Shown here: positions 8,830 through 17,884 of the stretch, piece by piece
How the letters are laid out: each line of letters begins with the position of its first letter
Position numbering within the stretch: position 1 is the first letter of the stretch
From: Opitutaceae bacterium
Lineage (GTDB): Bacteria; Verrucomicrobiota; Verrucomicrobiia; Opitutales; Opitutaceae
Length of the DNA: 64,000 bases
Assembly (NCBI GenBank): GCA_016795565.1
Contig: JAEUGW010000019.1
Span: forward strand, 1 to 64,000
Direction of reading: 5' to 3'
Translations under genes and position numbers: made by a program
The notes under the pieces: model-generated
The model's database searches: none
What the model saw: only the letters and a program-made list of their open reading frames with translations
What the model was told of the DNA's origin: nothing

Positions 8830-9694
8830 CACCGAACCCGCCCGCCTGCGCCTCATCGCCAGCTGCCCCGACCGGATCGGGATCGTGGCCCGCGTGGCCA
8901 CGTTCCTGGCCGAGCGCGGCGCCTCCATCACGGAGGCCAGCCAATACGACGACCCCCGCTCGCAGACCTTCTTCATGCGCTCGGAGTTCGTCATTCCCGG
9001 CGGTGAGGAAACGCGGACCTGGCTCGAAGCCGGGTTCCGCCCCATCGCCCGGGAACTCGGCATGACCTGGCGCCTGGCCGACGCGCACCGCCGCCAGCGC
9101 GTCGTTTTGCTCGTGAGCAAGTTCGACCACTGCCTCGCCTACCTGCTCCACCGCCGCAAGGTCGGCGACCTGAACCTCGACGTGCCCTGCGTGATCTCCA
9201 ACCACGAGGATCTGCGCGCGCTGGTCGAGTGGTATGGCATCCCGTATCACCACGTGCCCGTGCCCGCCGACCCCGCCGGCAAGCAGGCGGCGCTGGAGGA
9301 GACGGCGCGCCTCATCGGCGAGGCGCAGCCCGACACCATCGTGCTCGCCCGCTACATGCAGATCTTCCCGCCGTGGCTGTGCGAGCGCTACCGGCACCGC
9401 GTCATCAACATCCACCACAGTTTTTTGCCCTCCTTCGTCGGGGGCAAACCCTACCACCAGGCCGAGGAACGCGGCGTGAAGCTCATCGGCGCCACCTGCC
9501 ACTACGTCACCGAGGAGTTGGACGCCGGCCCGATCATCGAGCAGGACGTCGTGCGCATCCGCCACAGCGACACCATCAAGGACATGATGCGCCTCGGCAA
9601 GGACGTGGAGAACGCCGTGCTCTCGCGCGGCCTGCGCTACCACCTCGAGGACCGCGTCATCGTCCACGGCAACAAGACCATCCTCTTCTCCTGA
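8822..9694 (+). CDS. purU: formyltetrahydrofolate deformylase
   Basis: Enzyme of 290 residues that hydrolyses 10-formyl-THF to formate and THF in the cytoplasm. Residues 1-80 are the regulatory ACT domain (LIASCPDRIGIVARVATFL). Residues 90-290 are the formyltransferase-fold catalytic domain with the NIHHSFLPSFVGGKPYHQA block carrying the catalytic Asn and His, and EELDAGPIIEQD carrying the Asp. Length is normal for PurU. The ATG lies inside the end of the LigM-like gene (8-bp overlap), so translation is probably coupled. In the cassette it would return the folate carrier to free THF so that demethylation can continue. Confidence 0.93.
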   Translation: MSNTEPARLRLIASCPDRIGIVARVATFLAERGASITEASQYDDPRSQTFFMRSEFVIPGGEETRTWLEAGFRPIARELGMTWRLADAHRRQRVVLLVSKFDHCLAYLLHRRKVGDLNLDVPCVISNHEDLRALVEWYGIPYHHVPVPADPAGKQAALEETARLIGEAQPDTIVLARYMQIFPPWLCERYRHRVINIHHSFLPSFVGGKPYHQAEERGVKLIGATCHYVTEELDAGPIIEQDVVRIRHSDTIKDMMRLGKDVENAVLSRGLRYHLEDRVIVHGNKTILFS

Positions 9695-9710
9695 GCGACC
9701 GGCCGCCGCG

Positions 9711-9872
9711 CCGGAAATTTGTAACGCATTGTATTACAAATTTCCGGCTGAAACCCGGGACCTTGGGGCTGTGGCTTTGGGGTGGGAAGCGGCCAATCTC
9801 CGGCGATCAATTGGGACCTGGGGTAGGGCCCGTTGTCCCCAACGCGCCGCGGAGACTTGGGACAAGCCGCCC
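9711..9872 (+). repeat. 162-bp direct repeat, copy 1
   Basis: Non-coding 162-bp unit present again, same orientation and length, at 12043-12204 with about 8 mismatches by eye. It begins with a palindrome (GGAAATTTGTAA ... TTACAAATTTCC, 9713-9747) and ends with GACTTGGGACAAGCCGCCC; in copy 2 this end is a clean palindrome (GGCGGCTTG / CAAGCCGCC). Its right edge cuts into the DUF5615 toxin gene. I see no clear target-site duplication. Confidence 0.8.
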
Positions 9873-9932
9873 GGCAGCCCGCAAGGCGACGACGCAATCG
9901 CCCGGCAGGTTTTCATCGGCGCACAAGCGCAT
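9807..9932 (-). pseudogene. truncated DUF5615 PIN-like toxin gene
   Basis: Reading down from an ATG at 9932, the first residues are MRLCADENLPGDCVVALRAAG, the usual start of DUF5615 PIN-like toxins (normally about 110-120 residues, with the Asp and Glu near the N-terminus in the active site). After about residue 21 (near 9870) the frame runs into the 162-bp repeat and stops at 9807 as a 41-codon chimera. It begins 12 bp after the DUF433 stop codon, exactly where the toxin partner belongs. The toxin has therefore lost its body and is almost surely inactive. Confidence 0.7.
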
Positions 9933-9944
9933 GACGGCGTGCGC

Positions 9945-10175
9945 TCAGCCGGCGGTGGCGTAAACCTTCTCTTCGCTCAACCGCGCCTGCGCATAGGCCA
10001 TGCAGGCCAGGATCTGCTCGTGCGTCAGACCGGGATAATTGCGCAGGATCTCCGCCTCGGTCCAGCCCTGCGCCAGCAGGCGGAGCATGAATTCGACGGT
10101 CAGCCGCGTGCCTTTAACCACCGGCTTGCCGGTGAGCACTGCGGGATTCACCTCGATATGCCTTTGCCAGTCCAT
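9945..10175 (-). CDS. DUF433 antitoxin-like protein
   Basis: Small protein of 76 residues of the DUF433 family, which supplies the antitoxin for DUF5615 toxins. The family core is visible: HIEVNPAVLTGKPVVKGTRL followed by VEFMLRLLAQGWTEAEILRNYPGLT, a winged-helix-like fold. The start at 10175 has a good AAGGTGG ribosome site; a start six codons upstream is possible. It follows the XRE gene by 29 bp and precedes the truncated toxin by 12 bp, all on the minus strand. With the toxin broken it is an orphan antitoxin. Confidence 0.8.
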   Translation of the reverse strand: MDWQRHIEVNPAVLTGKPVVKGTRLTVEFMLRLLAQGWTEAEILRNYPGLTHEQILACMAYAQARLSEEKVYATAG

Positions 10176-10204
10176 CTCGCCACCTTGCCCCATGCACCCG
10201 CCCG

Positions 10205-10528
10205 TCAACGGCGGGTTTGGCCGGTTATGTGCTTGGCCACCTTGCCCGCGCCCTTGCGCGGGGTCGCGGTGGATCCGTGGCCCTTGGCTTCGGCCAAGGC
10301 CACAGGAGCGGCATCGAAGTCGAAGAGCTGGCGCAGTTCCCATCCGCAACCCTTCGCGAGCTTGAGTAGCGTTTCCAGCCCTAGGTTCAGGCTCCGGCCT
10401 GCTTCGACGTGTTGGTAGTATTTGTAGTCCAAACCAGCGCGTTCGGCGAATTGCTCTTGGGTGAGACCATTCGCCTGTCGGAGCTGCTTCACGCGCGCTA
10501 TTAAGCGCTTCGCCGTTTCGTTGACCAC
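10205..10528 (-). CDS. XRE family helix-turn-helix regulator
   Basis: DNA-binding protein of 107 residues. Residues 8-70 carry a Cro/CI-type HTH (LIARVKQLRQANGLTQEQFA, then ERAGLDYKYYQHVEAGRS and LETLLKLAKGCG). The remaining tail is short, basic and without a known domain. It is the first gene of a minus-strand unit XRE - DUF433 - DUF5615 remnant and diverges from the methyltransferase relics, so it could control both sides, as control proteins of restriction-modification or toxin-antitoxin loci do. The target is not known. Confidence 0.8.
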   Translation of the reverse strand: MVNETAKRLIARVKQLRQANGLTQEQFAERAGLDYKYYQHVEAGRSLNLGLETLLKLAKGCGWELRQLFDFDAAPVALAEAKGHGSTATPRKGAGKVAKHITGQTRR

Positions 10529-10624
10529 ACACGAACATAGCGGGTGCGGACCGTTTCAAACACCCGGTATAACTGGTGTTGAGGCTGGACAGCTACTTAT
10601 AGCTAGTGCGAGATGGCGGCCACA

Positions 10625-10723
10625 ATGGCCTTGGTGAAGACCAAACAACGCGTCGCCGATCACGGGGAGGTTTTCACCCCGCGTCATATGCCGGTTGGGC
10701 GAACCCTACATGGAGGGTGCTGA
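10625..10723 (+). pseudogene. N-terminal remnant of an N-6 DNA methylase
   Basis: A 32-codon ORF whose first 20 or so residues (MALVKTKQRVADHGEVFTPR) match the beginning of large N-6 DNA methylase / restriction subunit M proteins, in which VADHGEVFTP precedes the SAM-binding domain. After about 10690 the similarity is lost and a TGA follows at 10721. The rest of the gene is missing. The next gene is an EcoRI-family methyltransferase, so this is probably a leftover of a larger restriction-modification locus. The match is from memory and short. Confidence 0.5.
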
Positions 10724-10727
10724 AGCC

Positions 10728-11885
10728 ATGACGAAGTCAAAATCGCGGAGACACTCAAAAAAAACGTCGGGAGCGCCAGATGCGGTGACAGCTGCGCCGC
10801 CGGAGGCGGACAGTGCCCCGATGAATCGCGGCCTCGGCGCGGCGAAGGCGGCGAAGCAGGATGAGTTCTACACCCAATACCTGGACATTCAGAAAGAGGT
10901 GGAGGCTTACCTCGAGTTCGACCCAGACACCTTCCGTGGCAAGGTCGTTTACTGCAATTGCGACGATCCCCTTGAGAGCAACTTCTTCCGCTACTTCGCC
11001 GCGAACTTCAACAAGCTCGGACTGAAACGACTCATCAGCACCAGCTACGACGGCTCACCGATCGCCGGGCAGGGGGAGATGTTCCCGGAATACAGCGAGG
11101 GAAACGGCAAGCGCAAGAAGCCAAAGGCGCTCGCCGTGATTCTCGACCAAGTGAAGGACGAGGACGGAGACGGCGCGGTGAATATCGAGGACGTGAAACT
11201 TTTCCTCAAACGCAACAAGGCCGCGCGGATCGCCTTGAAAGGAGACGACACTTACGGCGGCGGCGATTTCCGCAGTGCCGAGTGCATCGCGTTTTTGAAA
11301 GAGGCGGACATCGTGGTGACCAACCCGCCATTTTCGCTGTTTCGGCAGTATGTGGCTCAACTCGTGAAGCACGGGAAGAAATTCCTCATCATCGGGAATA
11401 CCAACTCCATCACATACAAGGAAGTCTTCCCGCTCATCAAAGACAACAGACTTTGGCTCGGCTGCACGAACTTCAACGTAGGGATGTTTTTCGAAGTGCC
11501 GGGTGATTGGAAACACTTTCACCACGTTTGCGAGGAAACTGGCAGGAAGATCGCCCGTGTTTCAACATCGTGCTGGTATACGAACTTGGATCATGGCCGC
11601 CGTCATCATCCTCTGCATCTCATGACCAAGGCAGATAACCTGCGGTTCGGTAAGACCCTAAAAGGAAAAGATTCCTACGACCGATACGACAACTACGACG
11701 CGATTGAGGTCAGCACATACAAGGAGATTCCAAGCGATTATGATGGGGTTATGGGCGTCCCCATCACCTTCCTCGATAAATATAGTCCCGACCAGTTTGA
11801 GATCGTGGGAACCACAGAGTCCAACGATCCAACTAACACGTTTCGCACTCGAGTATACACGTCTCAAGAGTGCCGTGACGCTTAG
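10728..11885 (+). CDS. EcoRI-family adenine-specific DNA methyltransferase, probably 3'-truncated
   Basis: Protein of 385 residues that resembles the EcoRI modification methylase family, which methylates adenine at N6. The catalytic motif NPPF sits in ADIVVTNPPFSLFRQYVAQL (about residue 200), followed by FLIIGNTNSITYKEVF and FNVGMFFEVP. The start at 10728 has a GGAGGG ribosome site. The protein stops at ...NTFRTRVYTSQECRDA; in relatives as I recall them, about 40 more residues follow, so the TAG at 11883 probably marks a broken end. No restriction endonuclease is nearby. Its DNA is less GC-rich than the surroundings, a hint of transfer. Whether it is still active is uncertain. Confidence 0.7.
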   Translation: MTKSKSRRHSKKTSGAPDAVTAAPPEADSAPMNRGLGAAKAAKQDEFYTQYLDIQKEVEAYLEFDPDTFRGKVVYCNCDDPLESNFFRYFAANFNKLGLKRLISTSYDGSPIAGQGEMFPEYSEGNGKRKKPKALAVILDQVKDEDGDGAVNIEDVKLFLKRNKAARIALKGDDTYGGGDFRSAECIAFLKEADIVVTNPPFSLFRQYVAQLVKHGKKFLIIGNTNSITYKEVFPLIKDNRLWLGCTNFNVGMFFEVPGDWKHFHHVCEETGRKIARVSTSCWYTNLDHGRRHHPLHLMTKADNLRFGKTLKGKDSYDRYDNYDAIEVSTYKEIPSDYDGVMGVPITFLDKYSPDQFEIVGTTESNDPTNTFRTRVYTSQECRDA

Positions 11886-12042
11886 CTCGGCGAAGAACTG
11901 CCAGATGCTGTGCATCACTCACAACCGGGCAAAAGGGAATCGATAAGACAGGCGTGTCAGAGTCCGGCGCAAAGAGGTGGTGCCGCTCCGTCGCAAGGAC
12001 ATCTTCTGGATTGCCGCGCTGTCAGCCGTGCGCATCCCGTGG
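11886..12042. other. gene-free joint with a partial copy of the GreA-like gene start
   Basis: No gene is supported. The 25 bases at 11982-12006 match 12313-12337, the first codons of the GreA-like gene, at 22 positions, and translate to PLRRKDIF against PPRRKNIF. This looks like an old partial duplication of the insertion boundary of the island. Confidence 0.45.
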
Positions 12043-12204
12043 CCGGGAATTTGTAACGCATTGTATTACAAATTTCCGGCTGAAACCCGGGACCTTGGGG
12101 CTGTGGCTTTGGGGTGGGAAGCGGCCAATCTCCGGCGATCAATTGGGATCTGGGGTAGGGCGCGCTGTCCCCATCGCGCTGCGGCGGCTTGGGACAAGCC
12201 GCCC
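12043..12204 (+). repeat. 162-bp direct repeat, copy 2
   Basis: Same unit as 9711-9872, same orientation and length. It keeps both end palindromes: GGAATTTGTAA / TTACAAATTTCC at the left and GGCGGCTTG / CAAGCCGCC (about 12183-12203) at the right. Together the two copies bracket the XRE / DUF433 / methyltransferase island. Confidence 0.8.
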
Positions 12205-12307
12205 TACCTTGCGCGCTGGTAGGCGCTCTATCCGTGGTTAAACCGGTTTGGGTGCCCGGCCTTGTCGTCCGACTTGCATTTCGTTTCTCGTCGGGCTCAC
12301 TCGGCGC

Positions 12308-12928
12308 ATGGCGCCGCCCCGTCGCAAAAACATCTTCCGCCTCGCGCCTCCGCCGCCGATGACGATCTACGTGCGGAGCGGCTTCCTGCGCGTGCTCACG
12401 GAGGAGTTTGCGGCGCTCAAGGTGAAGCGCGCCGCGCTGGTGGAGGACAAGGTCGAGGCGCACAGCCAGGGCGACCTGCGCGAGAACTTCGGCTTCAAGG
12501 CCGCCAAGGACGCGATCCGCGCCGTGGACCGCAAGATGGACGAGCTCGACCGCTTCTACCGGCGCAACACCTTCATCGAGATTGATCCCGCGGGCTGGCT
12601 GACCAAGCCGACGGACTTTGTCCAGCTCGGTCACGTCGTCCGCGTCGAGAAGGCCGACGTCGGCGGCAAGCGGAAGGATCGCTTCACCTTCCTTGTGGCG
12701 ACCTACGGCGAGACGGCGACGGATCCGGACAGCGGCATCGAATGCCTGCCGCACAACTCACCGTTGGCCGCGGTGCTGCTCGGCCTCGCTGAAGGAAAAC
12801 CGGCGCAGGTGAGCCTGCCCGCCGGGCCGTCGGTGCTCACGGTGCTTTCGATCCGCAATCCGACGCAGGCCGAGCTGGACCGGTTGCTCGCGGCGATCAA
12901 GCCGCCGGAGGTGGAGGGGGAGGAGTAG
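12308..12928 (+). CDS. GreA/GreB-like transcription elongation factor family protein
   Basis: Protein of 206 residues. Residues 25-90 form the helical hairpin of Gre factors (FLRVLTEEFAALKVKRAALV, then AHSQGDLRENFGFKAAKDAI), in which the GDLxEN...AAK block corresponds to the GreA tip region that enters the RNA polymerase secondary channel. The C-terminal part (VQLGHVVRVEKADVGGK onward, ending SVLTVLSIRNPT) fits the FKBP-like Gre C-domain. It is longer than E. coli GreA (158) and may be a Gre-like factor with another role. The start at 12308 (MAPPRRKNIF) is likely; 12359 is an alternative. It ends just before the RAYT element. Confidence 0.7.
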   Translation: MAPPRRKNIFRLAPPPPMTIYVRSGFLRVLTEEFAALKVKRAALVEDKVEAHSQGDLRENFGFKAAKDAIRAVDRKMDELDRFYRRNTFIEIDPAGWLTKPTDFVQLGHVVRVEKADVGGKRKDRFTFLVATYGETATDPDSGIECLPHNSPLAAVLLGLAEGKPAQVSLPAGPSVLTVLSIRNPTQAELDRLLAAIKPPEVEGEE

Positions 12929-12941
12929 GGAAGGGGCCGAC

Positions 12942-13000
12942 GGGTCGCTGGCGCTCCCCGCTACTTTGCCAGCGGTGTAGCGGCGAGCGCGGAGCGAGCC
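12942..13000. repeat. REP-type hairpin at the 3' flank of the RAYT gene
   Basis: The unit GTCGCTGGCGCTCCCCGCTAC (12944-12964) recurs at 13556-13576 on the other side of the transposase gene, in the same orientation. Next to it, GTAGCGGCGAGCGC (about 12976-12989) is an inverted partner, giving the paired hairpin layout usual for REP sequences beside RAYT genes. Confidence 0.65.
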
Positions 13001-13004
13001 GAGT

Positions 13005-13595
13005 TCACTGCGCGGCAGCCTGCACGAGGTGATTGTAAACCCGCCAGAAACGGAGCCAGTGGTCGTCTTGGTGTGGCGTGAACTCCGGGTAGCCGGCCAC
13101 GCAGCACCCGATGTATTCGTAGTCCTGCCAACGTGCGACCAAGCCTGCGCGCACGGGATTTTCGAGGATGTAGTGAGCGATGATTGCAAAGGCTCCCTGT
13201 TCCCGCTCGCTCTCGCGCAGCACATGGTCGTGGGGTTGTTTTTGCCACGAGGCGGGTGCGAGCGCGGGCACGAGATGCCGGCGGAGAAACCCGATGGCGA
13301 GACGCTGATCCGAGGCGGACGCAGTGCCGGCCCACAGGAGATGCATGTGATCCGGCATCAGCGTATAGCAGGGGCAAATCAGGTGATAACGTGCGCAGGC
13401 GTGTAGCAGGATATTCCGCCAGGTGTGATGAAAGGCAGGTGAGAGCCAGCCAGTGGCGCGCGTCTCAAGCGTGAGGGTCCAATGGACGAAGGCATGGCCG
13501 CGGTAGGCCTCAGGAGCGAGGCGTGGGAGCTGGCCTTTGGGTGCAACGGACTCGTGTCGCTGGCGCTCCCCGCTACGGTCGCTCTCGATGGTCAT
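13005..13595 (-). CDS. REP-associated tyrosine transposase (RAYT, Y1/HUH family)
   Basis: Single-domain transposase of 196 residues. The HUH metal-binding motif is visible as LMPDHMHLLWAG (about residues 80-91), after the RAYT-type block RGHAFVHWTLTLETR; the Tyr nucleophile is expected in the C-terminal third, where HYILENPVRAGLV and YEYIGC occur. RAYTs nick and move REP palindromes. Matching REP units lie on both sides of the gene (12944-12964 and 13556-13576); the right one overlaps the first codons, so the true start may be slightly further in. It lies between the GreA-like gene and gcvP. It appears intact. Confidence 0.85.
   Translation of the reverse strand: MTIESDRSGERQRHESVAPKGQLPRLAPEAYRGHAFVHWTLTLETRATGWLSPAFHHTWRNILLHACARYHLICPCYTLMPDHMHLLWAGTASASDQRLAIGFLRRHLVPALAPASWQKQPHDHVLRESEREQGAFAIIAHYILENPVRAGLVARWQDYEYIGCCVAGYPEFTPHQDDHWLRFWRVYNHLVQAAAQ
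13556..13576. repeat. REP unit at the 5' flank of the RAYT gene
   Basis: GTCGCTGGCGCTCCCCGCTAC, identical to 12944-12964. It overlaps codons 7-14 of the annotated transposase frame, which is why the exact start codon is in doubt. Confidence 0.6.
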
Positions 13596-13622
13596 GGAAT
13601 AGCGGAGAGCGCCGATGCAGTC

Positions 13623-16502
<2,880 letters not shown>

Positions 16503-16604
16503 GGGCGGACGGTAGGCGGGGGCAGGGGCGGCGCAACCGGGAATTGGGCGCTTTCGGAGCAATTAAGCGTTGTTCTGGCCGACGAAGCGGTTCTGTTCGT
16601 GCCT

Positions 16605-16727
16605 GTCTGTCATTGCGAGGAGCGAAGCGACGAAGCAATCCAGCCGCTCGACTCCGCTCTTGGCACTGAGCCTGTCGAAGTGCTGGATCGCCACGGCCCG
16701 CGTTGCGGGCCTCGCGATGACAAACCT
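16605..16727. repeat. interspersed palindromic repeat (CATTGCGAGGAGCGAAGCGA type)
   Basis: The left arm CATTGCGAGGAGCGAAGCGA (about 16611-16630) continues as CGAAGCAATCC; the right arm is GGATCGCCACGGCCC ... CCTCGCGATGAC (about 16684-16722). This resembles a repeat found in many bacterial genomes between genes. Here it covers the promoter region of nth, and its right end supplies the likely start codon of that gene (16717). Confidence 0.6.
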
Positions 16728-17382
16728 TTACACAAGCAAGCCAGCGCGCGCGGCGTTCATCGCCCGGCGCCTCGCGGAGCTCTACCCGGAGACGCCCATC
16801 CCCTTGGACCACAAGGATGCCTACACGCTGCTGGTGGCGGTGGTCCTTTCGGCCCAATCGACGGACAGCGGCGTGAACAAGGTCACACCGGGCCTGTGGG
16901 CGCGGGCGGACACGCCGTCGGCGATGGCGCAACTGCCGGTGGAGGAGATCCGGGAGGTCATCCGCACGGTCGGCCTCGCGCCGCAGAAGGCGAAGGCGAT
17001 CCGAGAGCTCTCGCGTCTGCTCGTCGAGCGTCACGGCGGCGCGGTGCCGCGGACTTTTGAGGAACTCGAAGCCCTGCCCGGCGTGGGGCACAAGACGGCG
17101 TCGGTGGTCATGAGCCAGGCCTTCGGCGTGCCGGCTTTTCCCGTGGACACGCACATTCACCGGCTCGCGCAGCGCTGGAAGCTGACCGCCGGCAAAAGCG
17201 TGGAGCAGACCGAGCGCGACCTGAAGGCCCTTTTCCCGCCGGAAACCTGGAACCGGCTGCACCTGCGGATCATTTTTTACGGCCGCGAGCACTGCACGGC
17301 GCGCGGGTGCGATGGAACGGTTTGCGAAATCTGCCGGACGCTGTTTCCCGGGCGGAAACGGGCCGTGAAAACCCGCAAATAA
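16717..17382 (+). CDS. nth: endonuclease III (DNA glycosylase/AP lyase)
   Basis: DNA repair enzyme of 221 residues that removes oxidised pyrimidines. The helix-hairpin-helix with the catalytic lysine is LPGVGHKTASVV (about residue 120), and the catalytic Asp lies in FPVDTHIHRLAQRW. The C-terminus has four cysteines for the 4Fe-4S cluster, spaced C-x4-C-x4-C-x2-C (REHCTARGCDGTVCEICRT), unlike the C-x6-C-x2-C-x5-C of E. coli Nth. The ATG at 16717 gives the normal length; it lies in the end of an interspersed repeat, which is unusual. No ribosome site of clear strength is seen before it. Divergent from gcvP, followed by tRNA-Val. Confidence 0.92.
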   Translation: MTNLYTSKPARAAFIARRLAELYPETPIPLDHKDAYTLLVAVVLSAQSTDSGVNKVTPGLWARADTPSAMAQLPVEEIREVIRTVGLAPQKAKAIRELSRLLVERHGGAVPRTFEELEALPGVGHKTASVVMSQAFGVPAFPVDTHIHRLAQRWKLTAGKSVEQTERDLKALFPPETWNRLHLRIIFYGREHCTARGCDGTVCEICRTLFPGRKRAVKTRK

Positions 17383-17431
17383 AAGAGAGTTGATTCGCGC
17401 CGGGGGGTTCACAACCTTCGGCCCTCGTTTC

Positions 17432-17508
17432 GGACGCTTAGCTCAGTTGGTTAGAGCACGTGCTTCACACGCACGGGGTCACTGGTTCGAGTCCAGTAGC
17501 GTCCACCA
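17432..17508 (+). tRNA. tRNA-Val (anticodon CAC)
   Basis: Cloverleaf of 77 bases with encoded CCA. The acceptor stem GGACGCT pairs with AGCGTCC, the D-arm is GCTCAGTTGGTTAGAGC, the anticodon stem CGTGC / GCACG encloses TTCACAC (anticodon CAC), and the T-arm is ACTGG TTCGAGT CCAGT. It reads GTG codons. It stands alone between nth and a repeat-rich region. Confidence 0.95.
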
Positions 17509-17539
17509 TGCTTCGCCGGGCGGAGCGAGTGCGAAGCAT
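17508..17539. other. hairpin right after tRNA-Val
   Basis: ATGCTTCGC (17508-17516) pairs perfectly with GCGAAGCAT (17531-17539). There is no T-run after it, so it is not a standard terminator; it may be a short repeat or assist 3' processing. Confidence 0.35.
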
Positions 17540-17554
17540 GCCCGCCGTAGCTTT

Positions 17555-17693
17555 AGAGCCTCTCCGAATAACGGCCTGTCCTGTAGCGGCGGTCTATGAC
17601 CGCCGAACGATCACCACCCCACGCTCGACGGCGGTCACAGACCGCCGCTACAGAGAACCAGGCTGCCGGGAATAGGTTATTCGGATAGGCTCT
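17555..17693. repeat. nested-palindrome MITE-like element, copy 2
   Basis: Outer arms AGAGCCTCTCCGAATAAC (17555-17572) and GTTATTCGGATAGGCTCT (17676-17693); inner arms start TGTAGCGGCGGTC (17582-17594) and end GACCGCCGCTACA (17640-17652). Same two-layer layout as 138-277, with clearly related outer arms but different inner sequence. It fills most of the gene-free stretch between tRNA-Val and the sugar isomerase gene; the remaining 17694-17884 shows no gene. Confidence 0.65.
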
Positions 17694-17884
17694 GGGCGAA
17701 GGAGGGCCCTCTATATACGACTTCGAGCAGGGCTACGCATGGCCCTCGTAGCCTTGGCGCAGGAGGCCATCCGTCCGGCAGTCCGTCCCCCGGCCGGCAA
17801 CTGAACGATTTGCGTAACAGTTCAACGATACAAGGCACGACCGGGCTTGCTGATGGTGAGGGTATGGGCTGCACTGGCTGCCCT

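Noticed and set aside
9711..12204. Prophage or integrative element with integrase
   Set aside because: No integrase, phage or conjugation gene is present between the repeats; only toxin-antitoxin and methylase relics.
12248..12307. Longer start for the GreA-like gene at 12248
   Set aside because: The added 20 residues have no family similarity, and the duplicated boundary sequence at 11982 aligns with the start at 12308.
16503..16716. Glycine riboswitch before gcvP
   Set aside because: No paired aptamer-like structure seen; the gap is mostly a known kind of interspersed repeat.
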